Shown here piece after piece: positions 14,867-23,896 of a DNA stretch of 39,997 nucleotides. Source of the DNA: Bacteroidota bacterium. GTDB taxonomy: Bacteria > Bacteroidota > Bacteroidia > Cytophagales > Cyclobacteriaceae. Within the stretch, counting starts at the first letter, position 1. The number at the start of each line of letters is the position of its first letter. The stretch covers positions 1 through 39,997 of the forward strand of contig JACZXH010000034.1 of NCBI GenBank assembly GCA_022571715.1. Reading direction: 5' to 3'. The position numbers and the translations under genes are program-made. The notes below the pieces were generated by a model that worked only from the letters and a program-made list of their open reading frames with translations, made no database searches and was not told the DNA's origin.

Positions 14867-17800
14867 TTAGCTATCAATCAGCACACATTTATTATTTCTT
14901 ATATCATCTTCTACCGTTTTAAATTTCACCTCTTTTACTACCTTGCCGTCAGCGTACTGTACATTTACCCGTTGATTTCTGCCGGCAACTTTTTGTGATT
15001 TTAGCGGTAAGACTTTTTCAACAGCAGGTCTGTTGGGGTGACCTTGTTGGCCACCGCTCAAAAGTGAACTGCTTTCTGCTTTGCTCTCCTGCAGCTTCTG
15101 TCTTCGTTGTACCCTGGCTTCATGTACTTCTTCGGGTTGCTGCACCGGTATTTCGGCTTTCATCAGGAATGCAGAAGTATCTTCATTTACCCGAGCTATA
15201 AATTGCTTAAACAGCTCAAAAGCCTCGAACTTATAGATCAGTAACGGATCTTTTTGTTCATAAACGGCATTTTGTACCGATTGCTTCAAATCATCCATAT
15301 CCCGGAGATGCTCTTTCCACAATTGATCAATAATGGCAAGGGTGATTATCTTTTCCATTGCCGTAACCAACTCCCTGCCATCAGATTCAATGCACCTCTT
15401 AAGGTTTGCGGCAACTCCAATTTGTTTCTTACCATCGCTAAAAGGCACAAGAATGTTTTCAATAGTAGCTCCACGCGTATTGTAGATATCTTTCAGGATG
15501 GGCATAGCCTGTTCCGCAATCCGTTTATTTTTATCTTTGTAACGAGAAATTATATCATTATACAAGTTGAAAGAGATATCCTCAGGTGAGGATCTCAAAA
15601 ACTCTTCTTTTTCTATTGAGAAATCGTGACTTAAAACACTGATTACATTGAGTTTAAAACCGTCATAGTCTTCGGAATCCTTACCGTTCAGAACCAGGTT
15701 TTCACCCGTATCCCATAACATATTCATGATATCTAGCTGCAATCGTTCTCCAAACAATGCATGTTTTCTTCGTTTATAAATTACTTCACGTTGTGAATTC
15801 ATTACGTCATCATACTCAAGCAGGCGTTTTCTGATACCAAAGTTGTTTTCTTCCACTTTTTTCTGTGCCCGCTCGATTGACTTTGTGACCATGGAATGTT
15901 GTATAACCTCACCTTCTTGTAGTCCTAGTTTATCCATCACTTTTGCTATACGTTCTGGCATAAACAACCGCATTAGGTTATCTTCAAGTGAAACGAAAAA
16001 TTGCGATGAACCCGGATCACCCTGGCGCCCCGAGCGTCCACGCAACTGACGATCCACACGACGCGATTCATGTCTTTCAGTACCTGCAATTGCGAGGCCG
16101 CCTGCAGCCCTTGATTCCGGCGTAAGCTTGATGTCGGTACCACGGCCTGCCATGTTTGTGGCTATGGTTACCATGCCCGATTCTCCGGCATGTGCTATCA
16201 CTTCGGCTTCGTGCTGATGTTGCTTTGCATTGAGCACCTGATGGTCAATCTTTTTCATGTGAAGCATGCGGCTGAGCAATTCCGATATTTCAACACTTGT
16301 AGTACCTACCAGTAACGGTCTGCCTTTTTCACGCAATTCAACAATTTCATCTACTACTGCTTTGTATTTTTCACGTATGGTCTTATACACCTTATCATCA
16401 TAGTCAACCCGTGTAATGGGCTTGTTGGGTGGGATTACCACTACATCGAGTTTATAAATTTCCCAAAATTCCCCTGCCTCCGTTTCAGCCGTACCCGTCA
16501 TTCCCGAAAGTTTATGGTACATCCTAAAGTAATTTTGAAGGGTAATGGTGGCGTAGGTTTGGGTAGCGTCTTCTACTTTTACATTTTCTTTTGCCTCCAG
16601 CGCCTGATGCAGCCCATCAGAGTACCTGCGGCCTTCCATTACCCTGCCTGTTTGCTCATCAACAATCTTTATTTTGGAATCGTCAATAATATATTCGGTA
16701 TCTTTTTCAAAAAGACAATATGCTTTCAGCAATTGATTCACACTGTGTATCCGCTGCCCTTTTATGGCGTAGTCACTGATGATCTCTTCTTTCCGCTTTA
16801 ATTTATCATCTGAAGAAAGGCTTTCGTCTTTCTCCATATTTGCTATCTCACTACCGATATCGGGTAAAATAAAGAAGGTCGGGTCTTCACCCTCGTCGGT
16901 GATCAGGTCTATGCCACGATCGGTAAGATCAATGCTGTTATGCTTTTCGTCGATTGTAAAATAGAGGGGTTTATCTGCTTCCGGCATTAGTTTCATGTTA
17001 TCCTGAAGATAGAAATTCTCTTTTTTCTGAAGAATTTGCCGAATCCCGGTTTCACTCAAATATTTTATCAGTGGTTTATGTTTTGGCAGGCCACGATAAA
17101 CCCTGAAAAGGTCAAGCGCGCCGTTCCCTTCCTTGTCATCTCCATCTACAAGAAATTTCTTTGCTTCCTGAAGATATCCGTTTAATAATTTTTTTTGTGC
17201 GTCAACCAGTTTCTGAATTCGTGGTTTCAATTCATAAAACTCGTGCTCATCGCCTTTGGGAATCGGACCTGATATGATGAGCGGAGTCCGTGCCTCGTCG
17301 ATCAGCACCGAATCAACCTCATCTACCATCACAAAGTGATGCGGCCTTTGAACCAGTTCCGTGGGATCGCGCGACATGTTGTCGCGGAGATAGTCAAAGC
17401 CAAATTCATTATTTGTGCCGTAGGTGATATCGGCATTATAGGCTGCTCTTCTTTCTTCAGAATGTGCCTCATATTTATCAATACAGTCAACGCTTAAGCC
17501 ATGAAACTCAAAAATCGGTCCCATCCATGCGGCATCTCTGGTAGCCAGATAGTTATTTACCGTTACGATATGCACACCTCGTTTTGCAAGGGCATTTAAG
17601 AAAGCCGGTAATGTTGCTGCCAGGGTTTTCCCTTCGCCAGTTGCCATCTCTGCAATTTTACCTTCGTGCAAAACCACGCCACCTACGAGCTGGACATCGT
17701 AATGCACCATTTCCCATGTAATTTCAGTACCGCCAGCAATCCATTTGTTATGCCATATTGCTTTTTCTTCATGAATTTCAACATGTTCATTCTTTGAAGC

Positions 17801-18229
17801 GTACTGCTTGTCATGCATGGTAGCGGTTACTTCAAGGCGTTCATTTTCATTAAAACGCCGTGCGGTTTCTTTTACAATTGCAAAAGCATCCGGGAGTACC
17901 TCAAGCAAAACTTCCTCAAGCTTTTCATTTCTATCTTCCTCTAACTTATCTATTTGAGCAAACGTTTCTTCTTTTTCATTGATGTCCATATCCGGTTGCT
18001 CGTCTATCGTCAGGTGGAGCTTAGTAATTTCCTTATCGGTTTCATTCAGAAATTTATCAATCCGGGCTTTTACTTCGCCTGTTTTTGCCCGAAGTTCATC
18101 ATTAGAAATATCTCTGAATGTGTCAAATATCCTGTTCGTGGCTTCTACATAAGGCATAATGAGCTTAATGTCTTTCTCATATTTTGTGCCAAAAAGCTTT
18201 GCGAGCCCTTTTGTTAAAAGATTTAACAT
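14867..18229 (-). CDS. secA: Preprotein translocase ATPase SecA
   Basis: About 1,120 residues, longer than the E. coli protein (901) because of insertions common in Bacteroidota SecA. It is the motor of the Sec secretion pathway at the inner membrane. Motifs seen are Walker A GEGKTLAATLPAFLNAL, the VNNYLATRDAAWMGPI stretch, DEVDSVLIDEARTPLIISGP, VGTTSVEISE, TNMAGRGTDIKL and the DRQLRGRSGRQGDPGSS arginine-finger region. The C-terminus keeps GRN but then reads QRVNVQYADGK and ends CVLIDS, with no CxC...CH zinc motif. The ATG at 18229 is preferred over the TTG at 18235. A 59-bp gap follows dapF. Confidence 0.98.
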   Translation of the reverse strand: MLNLLTKGLAKLFGTKYEKDIKLIMPYVEATNRIFDTFRDISNDELRAKTGEVKARIDKFLNETDKEITKLHLTIDEQPDMDINEKEETFAQIDKLEEDRNEKLEEVLLEVLPDAFAIVKETARRFNENERLEVTATMHDKQYASKNEHVEIHEEKAIWHNKWIAGGTEITWEMVHYDVQLVGGVVLHEGKIAEMATGEGKTLAATLPAFLNALAKRGVHIVTVNNYLATRDAAWMGPIFEFHGLSVDCIDKYEAHSEERRAAYNADITYGTNNEFGFDYLRDNMSRDPTELVQRPHHFVMVDEVDSVLIDEARTPLIISGPIPKGDEHEFYELKPRIQKLVDAQKKLLNGYLQEAKKFLVDGDDKEGNGALDLFRVYRGLPKHKPLIKYLSETGIRQILQKKENFYLQDNMKLMPEADKPLYFTIDEKHNSIDLTDRGIDLITDEGEDPTFFILPDIGSEIANMEKDESLSSDDKLKRKEEIISDYAIKGQRIHSVNQLLKAYCLFEKDTEYIIDDSKIKIVDEQTGRVMEGRRYSDGLHQALEAKENVKVEDATQTYATITLQNYFRMYHKLSGMTGTAETEAGEFWEIYKLDVVVIPPNKPITRVDYDDKVYKTIREKYKAVVDEIVELREKGRPLLVGTTSVEISELLSRMLHMKKIDHQVLNAKQHQHEAEVIAHAGESGMVTIATNMAGRGTDIKLTPESRAAGGLAIAGTERHESRRVDRQLRGRSGRQGDPGSSQFFVSLEDNLMRLFMPERIAKVMDKLGLQEGEVIQHSMVTKSIERAQKKVEENNFGIRKRLLEYDDVMNSQREVIYKRRKHALFGERLQLDIMNMLWDTGENLVLNGKDSEDYDGFKLNVISVLSHDFSIEKEEFLRSSPEDISFNLYNDIISRYKDKNKRIAEQAMPILKDIYNTRGATIENILVPFSDGKKQIGVAANLKRCIESDGRELVTAMEKIITLAIIDQLWKEHLRDMDDLKQSVQNAVYEQKDPLLIYKFEAFELFKQFIARVNEDTSAFLMKAEIPVQQPEEVHEARVQRRQKLQESKAESSSLLSGGQQGHPNRPAVEKVLPLKSQKVAGRNQRVNVQYADGKVVKEVKFKTVEDDIRNNKCVLIDS

Positions 18230-18248
18230 ATTCAATTTAATTTGAATC

Positions 18249-18256
18249 CAAATTTA
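18249..18256 (-). promoter_or_regulatory. Candidate Bacteroidota -7 element upstream of secA
   Basis: On the minus strand the bases read TAAATTTG, an exact match to the Bacteroidota -7 consensus TAnnTTTG, about 20 bp before the secA ATG. No clear -33 TTTG lies at the usual 19-21 bp distance, and the implied leader is short. secA may simply be read through from dapF. Confidence 0.25.
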
Positions 18257-18294
18257 GCGGGTTTAACCAACTTTTGACTAACGATTGCCATTAC

Positions 18295-19074
18295 TTATAC
18301 TTTGAATACACCATCAAAGACATGCGATACCGGGCCTGTCAAATACACTTCCTTAACGCCATTTACTCCTGTATTTTCAAATTCTACTTCAAGAACGCCG
18401 CCTTTTGTTTCAACTTCTGTTTTCTCCAAACCTTTGTCCAGTCCGTAAACGATGGCTACTGCAGTTACACCGGAGCCACATGATAACGTTTCGGCCTCTA
18501 AACCACGTTCGTATGTCCTGACAAAAACCGAGCCTTTTTGAAACTCAGAAACGAAATTTACATTTACGCCCTCTTTTCCAAACAGATCCTTTCTGTTTCT
18601 AAATTTAGCACCTAAAATATTGATATTCAGGTCTTTTACATTATCTGAAAATATCACAAAATGAGGCGATCCTGTATGGATAAAATATCCGTCATTTACT
18701 TTTTCAGGATAAGATACATCTGCCATCTTGACCCTGACAAGGTTGTCATCAATAGTACCATAATGAGCGCCATCAATTGCTTCAAAATCCGTATGGTCGT
18801 CAGTAATGCCTAACTGCTTTGAAAAAGCGACTGCACAACGGCTACCGTTACCACAAAAGCTTTGGGTTGCATCCGGATTAAAAAAGATCATTTTAAAGTT
18901 GAAGGATCCGGAATCCTCTATTAGTATCAACCCGTCTGAACCGATTCCGAATTTTCGATTACACAGTCGTTTGATAAGGGTTTCGTCATTTTTCGGGAAT
19001 GATTCTTCCCTGTTGTCAATAATGATAAAATCATTACCTGTCCCCTGGTATTTGGAGAAAACGATTTCTTTCAT
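18295..19074 (-). CDS. dapF: Diaminopimelate epimerase
   Basis: 259 residues. It interconverts LL- and meso-diaminopimelate for lysine and peptidoglycan synthesis in the cytoplasm. Both catalytic cysteines are present in their motifs: FCGNGSRCAVAF and ETLSCGSGVTAVA. The N-terminal FSKYQGTGNDFIIIDN is diagnostic. Length is normal. It lies 24 bp after the DUF4834-type gene and 59 bp before secA, in a same-strand housekeeping run. Confidence 0.98.
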   Translation of the reverse strand: MKEIVFSKYQGTGNDFIIIDNREESFPKNDETLIKRLCNRKFGIGSDGLILIEDSGSFNFKMIFFNPDATQSFCGNGSRCAVAFSKQLGITDDHTDFEAIDGAHYGTIDDNLVRVKMADVSYPEKVNDGYFIHTGSPHFVIFSDNVKDLNINILGAKFRNRKDLFGKEGVNVNFVSEFQKGSVFVRTYERGLEAETLSCGSGVTAVAIVYGLDKGLEKTEVETKGGVLEVEFENTGVNGVKEVYLTGPVSHVFDGVFKV

Positions 19075-19098
19075 TTACAAATTCCTTCATGAAGACCT

Positions 19099-19335
19099 TC
19101 AGTCTACTTCCTCAAAATCCACATAATCGCCGCCTTCAAACTTTTTATCCTTTCTGTTTTCCTTCCCGGGGTCGTAATCAATATTTATATTGCCTCTGGC
19201 AGATCTCTTGGTTGGTTGCCGGAATTGTGTGTTTGCGCGGTTAGTAAAGGATCTTCCCAGTAATAGTCGTAATACAAACCCAACTGCTCTGAAAAGCAAT
19301 AAGAAAAGTAGAATAAAAGCAAGAAGTCTTAGCAT
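19099..19335 (-). CDS. DUF4834-type small membrane protein
   Basis: 78 residues: one N-terminal transmembrane helix (LLAFILLFLLLFRAVGFVLRLL), then a basic and finally acidic soluble tail ending DYVDFEEVD. This architecture, and the gene's position among housekeeping genes, match the DUF4834 family of Bacteroidota, whose function I do not know. It sits 26 bp after carB and 24 bp before dapF, so it is likely cotranscribed. The strongly acidic C-terminal tail with the alternating charge pattern suggests a binding surface, but that is only an impression. Confidence 0.8.
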   Translation of the reverse strand: MLRLLAFILLFLLLFRAVGFVLRLLLGRSFTNRANTQFRQPTKRSARGNINIDYDPGKENRKDKKFEGGDYVDFEEVD

Positions 19336-19361
19336 CAGAATGCAAATTTACTGAATTTAAC

Positions 19362-22175
19362 TTACTTGCTAAGGTAAAGGTTGCGTTCTGAATAAATATT
19401 CAGAAAGTAGTCATCCATCAAATCATCGATAAAATAAATGGCTTCTCCGGTTGACTTCATTTCGGGCCCTAGTTCTTTGTTTACATTCGGAAACTTGTCA
19501 AAAGAGAACACAGGTTCTTTTATCGCATATCCGTTTTTTTGTGGCTTGAAAGTGAAGTCTTTCACTTTTTTCTCACCCAGCATGATTTGTGTAGCATAAT
19601 TTACATAAGGTTCTTTATAGGCTTTACAAATAAACGGTACAGTTCTTGAAGCCCGTGGGTTGGCTTCAATTACATATACTTTATCATCTTTAATGGCGAA
19701 CTGAATATTGATCAATCCAACTGTTTTAAGTGACAGGGCAATCTTATGCGCATATTGCTCCATTTGCCTAACTACAAAGTCACCCAGATTGTAGGGAGGC
19801 AGCACGGCATATGAATCTCCTGAATGTATTCCTGCAGGTTCAATATGTTGCATAATACCGATGATATATACATCTTCTCCATCACAAATAGCATCCACTT
19901 CGGCTTCAATGGCCCGATCAAGAAAGTGATCGAGAAGCACATTGTTGCCGGGGTAATCATTAAATAGATCAACCACATGCTCTTCCAGTTCCTTTTCATT
20001 GATTACGATTTTCATATTCTGTCCTCCTAACACATATGAAGGTCTTACCAGTAGTGGAAATCCGATTTTATTCGAGACATTTATAGCTTCTTCCGCATTG
20101 TGAATGACACCAAAATCCGGATATGGAATATTATTTTCTTTAAGAAGGTTTGAGAACAACCCTCGGTCTTCCGCAAGATCAAGTGCTTCGTATGAAGTAC
20201 CCATAATTTTTATACCATACCGGCTCAGTTTTTCGGCAAGTTTCAATGCAGTCTGGCCACCCAGTTGCACAATCACACCTTCAGGTTTTTCCTGCTGAAG
20301 AATGTCATAAATGTGTTCCCAGAAAACAGGTTCAAAATAAAGTTTGTCAGCTACGTCAAAATCTGTTGATACGGTTTCCGGATTACAATTTATCATGATG
20401 GTTTCATACCCGCATTCTTTAGCGGCGAGTACTCCATGAACGCAGCAATAATCGAATTCAATTCCCTGACCAATCCGGTTAGGTCCTGAACCAAGAACAA
20501 CCACTTTTTTACGATCCGATGCCACACTTTCATTCTCTACGCCAAACGAAGAGTAGTAATATGGTGTCTTGGCTTCAAATTCTGCCGCACAAGTATCAAC
20601 CAGTTTATATATCCGATTGACACCCAATTCAATTCTTCTTTTATATACCTCTGATTCCAGACAACCTAAAATATGTCCCAACTGGCGATCGGCATATCCT
20701 TTCTCTTTTGCTTTTTTTATTAGTTCAACAGGTATGTCACCAATGGAAAACTTCTCTAATTCTTTTTCTAAAAAAATAAGTTCTTCAATTTGATAAAGAA
20801 ACCATTTGTCAATCTTCGTTAAATTTTGAACGGTTTTAAGTGGAATACCCAGTTTAAAGGCATCATATATATGAAATAACCTGTTCCAGGTCGGATTTTT
20901 GAGACTCTCAAGTATTTTTTGTTGATCGGTGACCTCCCTGCCATCAGCGCCAAGGCCATTTCGGCGTATTTCAAGTGACTGACATGCTTTTTGTAGCGCT
21001 TCCTGAAAATTGCGACCTATACCCATGGCTTCTCCTACCGATTTCATCTGAAGCCCGAGATGGCGGTCTGAACCTTTAAATTTGTCGAAGTTCCACCTAG
21101 GAATTTTTACAATCACATAGTCAAGGGCCGGTTCGAAATATGCCGAAGTGGTTCCGGTAATTTGGTTTTCAAGTTCATCAAGGTTGTATCCGATAGCCAG
21201 TTTGGCAGCGATCTTAGCAATTGGATAGCCTGTGGCTTTTGATGCAAGAGCCGACGATCGTGAAACACGGGGGTTTATTTCAATTCCGATAATTTCATCG
21301 GTTTCCGGATTGGTAGCAAATTGCACGTTACAACCGCCTGCAAACGATCCGATGCCATTCATCATCCGCTTGGCAAGGTTTCGCATTTCCTGATATACCG
21401 TGTCAGGAAGTGTCATGGCAGGTGCCACGGTTATGGAATCACCTGTGTGGATACCCATCGGATCAAAATTCTCAATTGAGCAAATAATAATGATATTCCC
21501 CACATTATCTCTTAGCAGTTCCAGCTCAAATTCTTTCCAGCCCACTATGCTTTGTTCAATCAGAACTTCGTGTACAGGCGATCTATGCAATCCCCGCGAG
21601 AGCGCCTGTTCAAAATCTTCTGAACTATTCACAAACCCACCACCTGATCCACCCAGTGTAAATGATGGTCGGATCACAAGCGGAAACCCGATTTCCTGTG
21701 CGATCTCCTTACCCTGAAGAAATGAGGTCGCTGTTTTTCCAGTACAAACATTTACATTAAGCTCTTTCATTTTCAGACGGAATTTCTCCCTGTCTTCGGT
21801 AGTTTCGATGGCATCGATATCTACTCCTATAATCCTGACATCAAATATCTCCCAGATACCTGCATTTTGACATTCGATAGTCAGGTTAAGCGCTGTCTGG
21901 CCGCCCACAGTAGGTAACACCGCATCTATTTCGTGCTTTTTCAGTATTTCAATAATCGATTTTTTTGTAAGAGGTTTGAGATAGATGTTATCGGCAGTTA
22001 CAGGATCCGTCATTATAGTTGCTGGATTGCTGTTAATGAGGGTAACTTCTATTCCCTCCTCTCGTAATGACCTTGCAGCCTGGGAACCCGCGTAATCAAA
22101 CTCACAAGCCTGACCAATAATTATAGGTCCGCTTCCTATGATCAGGACGGACTGAATGCTGTTATCTCTTGGCAT
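19362..22175 (-). CDS. carB: Carbamoyl-phosphate synthase large subunit, without the allosteric domain
   Basis: 937 residues. With CarA it makes carbamoyl phosphate from glutamine-derived ammonia, bicarbonate and two ATP, feeding arginine and pyrimidine synthesis. Both ATP-grasp halves are present: PIIIGQACEFDYAGSQAARS, SFTLGGSGGGF and the ExNPRVSRSSALASKATG region in the first, and GPNRIGQGIEFDYCCVHG, SYVLGGQNM and EANPRASRTVPFICKA in the second. The protein stops soon after the second ATP-grasp domain, about 130 residues short of E. coli CarB, so the C-terminal MGS-like allosteric domain is absent. This appears to be a normal lineage trait, as no frameshift is seen. Confidence 0.97.
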   Translation of the reverse strand: MPRDNSIQSVLIIGSGPIIIGQACEFDYAGSQAARSLREEGIEVTLINSNPATIMTDPVTADNIYLKPLTKKSIIEILKKHEIDAVLPTVGGQTALNLTIECQNAGIWEIFDVRIIGVDIDAIETTEDREKFRLKMKELNVNVCTGKTATSFLQGKEIAQEIGFPLVIRPSFTLGGSGGGFVNSSEDFEQALSRGLHRSPVHEVLIEQSIVGWKEFELELLRDNVGNIIIICSIENFDPMGIHTGDSITVAPAMTLPDTVYQEMRNLAKRMMNGIGSFAGGCNVQFATNPETDEIIGIEINPRVSRSSALASKATGYPIAKIAAKLAIGYNLDELENQITGTTSAYFEPALDYVIVKIPRWNFDKFKGSDRHLGLQMKSVGEAMGIGRNFQEALQKACQSLEIRRNGLGADGREVTDQQKILESLKNPTWNRLFHIYDAFKLGIPLKTVQNLTKIDKWFLYQIEELIFLEKELEKFSIGDIPVELIKKAKEKGYADRQLGHILGCLESEVYKRRIELGVNRIYKLVDTCAAEFEAKTPYYYSSFGVENESVASDRKKVVVLGSGPNRIGQGIEFDYCCVHGVLAAKECGYETIMINCNPETVSTDFDVADKLYFEPVFWEHIYDILQQEKPEGVIVQLGGQTALKLAEKLSRYGIKIMGTSYEALDLAEDRGLFSNLLKENNIPYPDFGVIHNAEEAINVSNKIGFPLLVRPSYVLGGQNMKIVINEKELEEHVVDLFNDYPGNNVLLDHFLDRAIEAEVDAICDGEDVYIIGIMQHIEPAGIHSGDSYAVLPPYNLGDFVVRQMEQYAHKIALSLKTVGLINIQFAIKDDKVYVIEANPRASRTVPFICKAYKEPYVNYATQIMLGEKKVKDFTFKPQKNGYAIKEPVFSFDKFPNVNKELGPEMKSTGEAIYFIDDLMDDYFLNIYSERNLYLSK

Positions 22176-22567
22176 GAAGCAGGTATGTAAAAGGATTCGA
22201 ACAAATCAGCGCAAAGGTATACCAAAATGCTCAAAAAGTACGTGATGTATCAACTGATTAGAAAACCCTGATTCCAAATTTATCAATAATGCAATTGCTC
22301 ATGGTTTACAGCGTTTAAAACTGTCATTAAACAAAAATTAAAATCTATTAAATGTAGCATTAAGAGGTAAATTACAGGAATGACTCCTGATTTCGACACC
22401 TCGTAAAAGCCACTTTCATTAATCGCTTAATTAATTAATAATAAGTAAAGTTAATTTTTCAGATTTGATGATTTAGAGTATCCCATGTGGAATAAAGAAA
22501 CCTCAGTGCCTCATTTTGGAAAAATTGGCAAAAAGAAAATGCATTACATGTATCCGAATTAATTGAA
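22176..22567. other. 392-bp spacer upstream of carB
   Basis: AT-rich non-coding stretch between the Rieske-like lipoprotein gene and carB. It holds the candidate carB -7 element (22212-22219). A run of TTAATTAATTAATAATAAG-type sequence lies near 22427-22446. No convincing terminator hairpin, RNA gene or ORF was found. Confidence 0.6.
22212..22219 (-). promoter_or_regulatory. Candidate Bacteroidota -7 element upstream of carB
   Basis: The minus strand reads TACCTTTG, matching TAnnTTTG, about 37 bp before the carB ATG. A TTTTTG run lies only 12 bp further upstream, which is closer than the usual 19-21 bp spacing for a -33 element, so the match is partial. Being in the long spacer before an apparent operon head supports it. 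Confidence 0.4.
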
Positions 22568-23002
22568 TTACTCACTACGAATATAAAGCCAGTTATTGTC
22601 CAGAATTGTAATATACTGGCGTAGCGGGAAGGGAGAAATACCATTTATCGGGTTGCCATCAAAATCAAAAAGTGCCTGACTGCATGGATCGATAATAAAA
22701 AGGTCAGACTCATCCACATCAAGTACAGCACATACTGAAGATGAATTCACAGGACTGTTCCGCTCAAAGGCTTTATATGTTGTCAAATTTTTACGATATA
22801 ATATGATGCCTCTTACTCCCCCGAGTATGTATACAAAACCGCCATCCTTTTGCAGATCTACAAATTCCACATTATTCAGGTTGATATCTATTTCAACAAA
22901 AACAAAAGGAATTTCATTCTGAATCTGTGGTTCGCAGGACGAAAAAACCAACAGCCCCAAAATGGTAATATAGACTCTAATAAATCGTCGCAATATGACC
23001 AT
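22568..23002 (-). CDS. Lipoprotein with a Rieske-like fold lacking cluster ligands
   Basis: 144 residues. The signal sequence ends in lipobox LVFSSC (Cys23). The C-terminal half resembles the cluster-binding half of a Rieske domain: FERNSPVNSS where a Rieske has RxCxH, and DPCSQALFDFDGNPINGIS where a Rieske has CPxHGSxFD...G. Aligned this way, all four ligand positions are replaced (Ser83, Val85, Asp105, Ser108), so it should not hold a [2Fe-2S] cluster. The closing PFPLRQY also fits the fold. It follows the 3-hydroxyacyl-CoA dehydrogenase gene by 39 bp. Function unknown; the fold assignment is by eye. Confidence 0.7.
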   Translation of the reverse strand: MVILRRFIRVYITILGLLVFSSCEPQIQNEIPFVFVEIDINLNNVEFVDLQKDGGFVYILGGVRGIILYRKNLTTYKAFERNSPVNSSSVCAVLDVDESDLFIIDPCSQALFDFDGNPINGISPFPLRQYITILDNNWLYIRSE

Positions 23003-23041
23003 ACTCTACTTACTTCTTGTCCGCTTGTATATTTTTCATTA

Positions 23042-23896
23042 TCAGCGATAGTCATAAAATCCTTTCCCGGTTTTTCTGCCAAGATGTCCGGCATCAACAA
23101 GTTTCTGTTGAATACGGCTGGGCCGGAATTTACTGTCATTATGGAATTGGTTATATACCGAAGTAGTAACGGAAAAATTCGTATCCACACCAATCAGGTC
23201 TATCAGGCGGAATGGCCCCATCCGGAATCCCGACGCTTCGAGCAATTTGTCAATACCCTTCACATCGCTGATTTTTTCTTCAAGTACTTTCAGGCTTTCC
23301 ACATAGTAATGCCTTGCCACCCGGTTTACGATAAAACCCGGAGCATCTTTCACCGTTACCGGGGTTTTCCCCATTTTTGAAGCCAGACCGGAAGTAATTC
23401 GGATAACTTCAGGATCAGTATCAACACTTGCGATAACTTCTACAAGTTTCATAATATGTGCAGGGTTGAAAAAATGCATTCCCACCAATTTTTCAGGATT
23501 ATTGAGTAGCCCTGCCAATCGGGTTATTGGAATAGAGGAGGTGTTGGTGGCAAGAATTGCATTGGGGTTTCCTGACTGCAATGTTAATAGAATTTCTTTT
23601 TTTACCTCAATCTTCTCTACAACAGCTTCAATTATAAAGTCTGCTTTTATTCTGCTTAAGTTAGTTTGTGTTTCAATTTGTTGCAGGGCACTGGCTTTTT
23701 CATTTTCAGTGATTTTTCCTTTTTCAATTCCTTTCCTCAGTGTTTTTTCAATCTGTAAAATACCATTGGCTACGATATTTTCATTCAAATCATAAAGTTG
23801 CACACTGAATCCAGCCAACGCAGCAACTTGGGATATTCCTTGTCCCATGGTGCCTGCCCCGATAACGGCAATTACTTTAATGTCATCTATATACAT
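23042..23896 (-). CDS. 3-hydroxyacyl-CoA dehydrogenase
   Basis: 284 residues, the normal length for the short stand-alone (HBD/PaaH-like) form. It oxidises 3-hydroxyacyl-CoA with NAD(P) in fatty-acid or butyrate-type metabolism. The Rossmann motif is GAGTMGQGISQVAALAGF. The catalytic His and substrate region appear in LVGMHFFNPAHIMKLVEVI, and NTSSIPITRLA and GFIVNRVARHYYVESLKVLEE are typical. The start codon overlaps the last base of the pheS stop (TAATG), so translation is probably coupled to pheS, an unexpected partner. Confidence 0.95.
   Translation of the reverse strand: MYIDDIKVIAVIGAGTMGQGISQVAALAGFSVQLYDLNENIVANGILQIEKTLRKGIEKGKITENEKASALQQIETQTNLSRIKADFIIEAVVEKIEVKKEILLTLQSGNPNAILATNTSSIPITRLAGLLNNPEKLVGMHFFNPAHIMKLVEVIASVDTDPEVIRITSGLASKMGKTPVTVKDAPGFIVNRVARHYYVESLKVLEEKISDVKGIDKLLEASGFRMGPFRLIDLIGVDTNFSVTTSVYNQFHNDSKFRPSRIQQKLVDAGHLGRKTGKGFYDYR

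Noticed and set aside
14995-15589. Plus-strand frames inside secA
   Set aside because: They are antisense shadows of secA and have no recognisable domain.
22888-23380. Open frames on both strands across the dehydrogenase/lipoprotein junction
   Set aside because: They overlap the two supported genes in other frames; the minus-strand one is an out-of-frame reading of the dehydrogenase 3' end.
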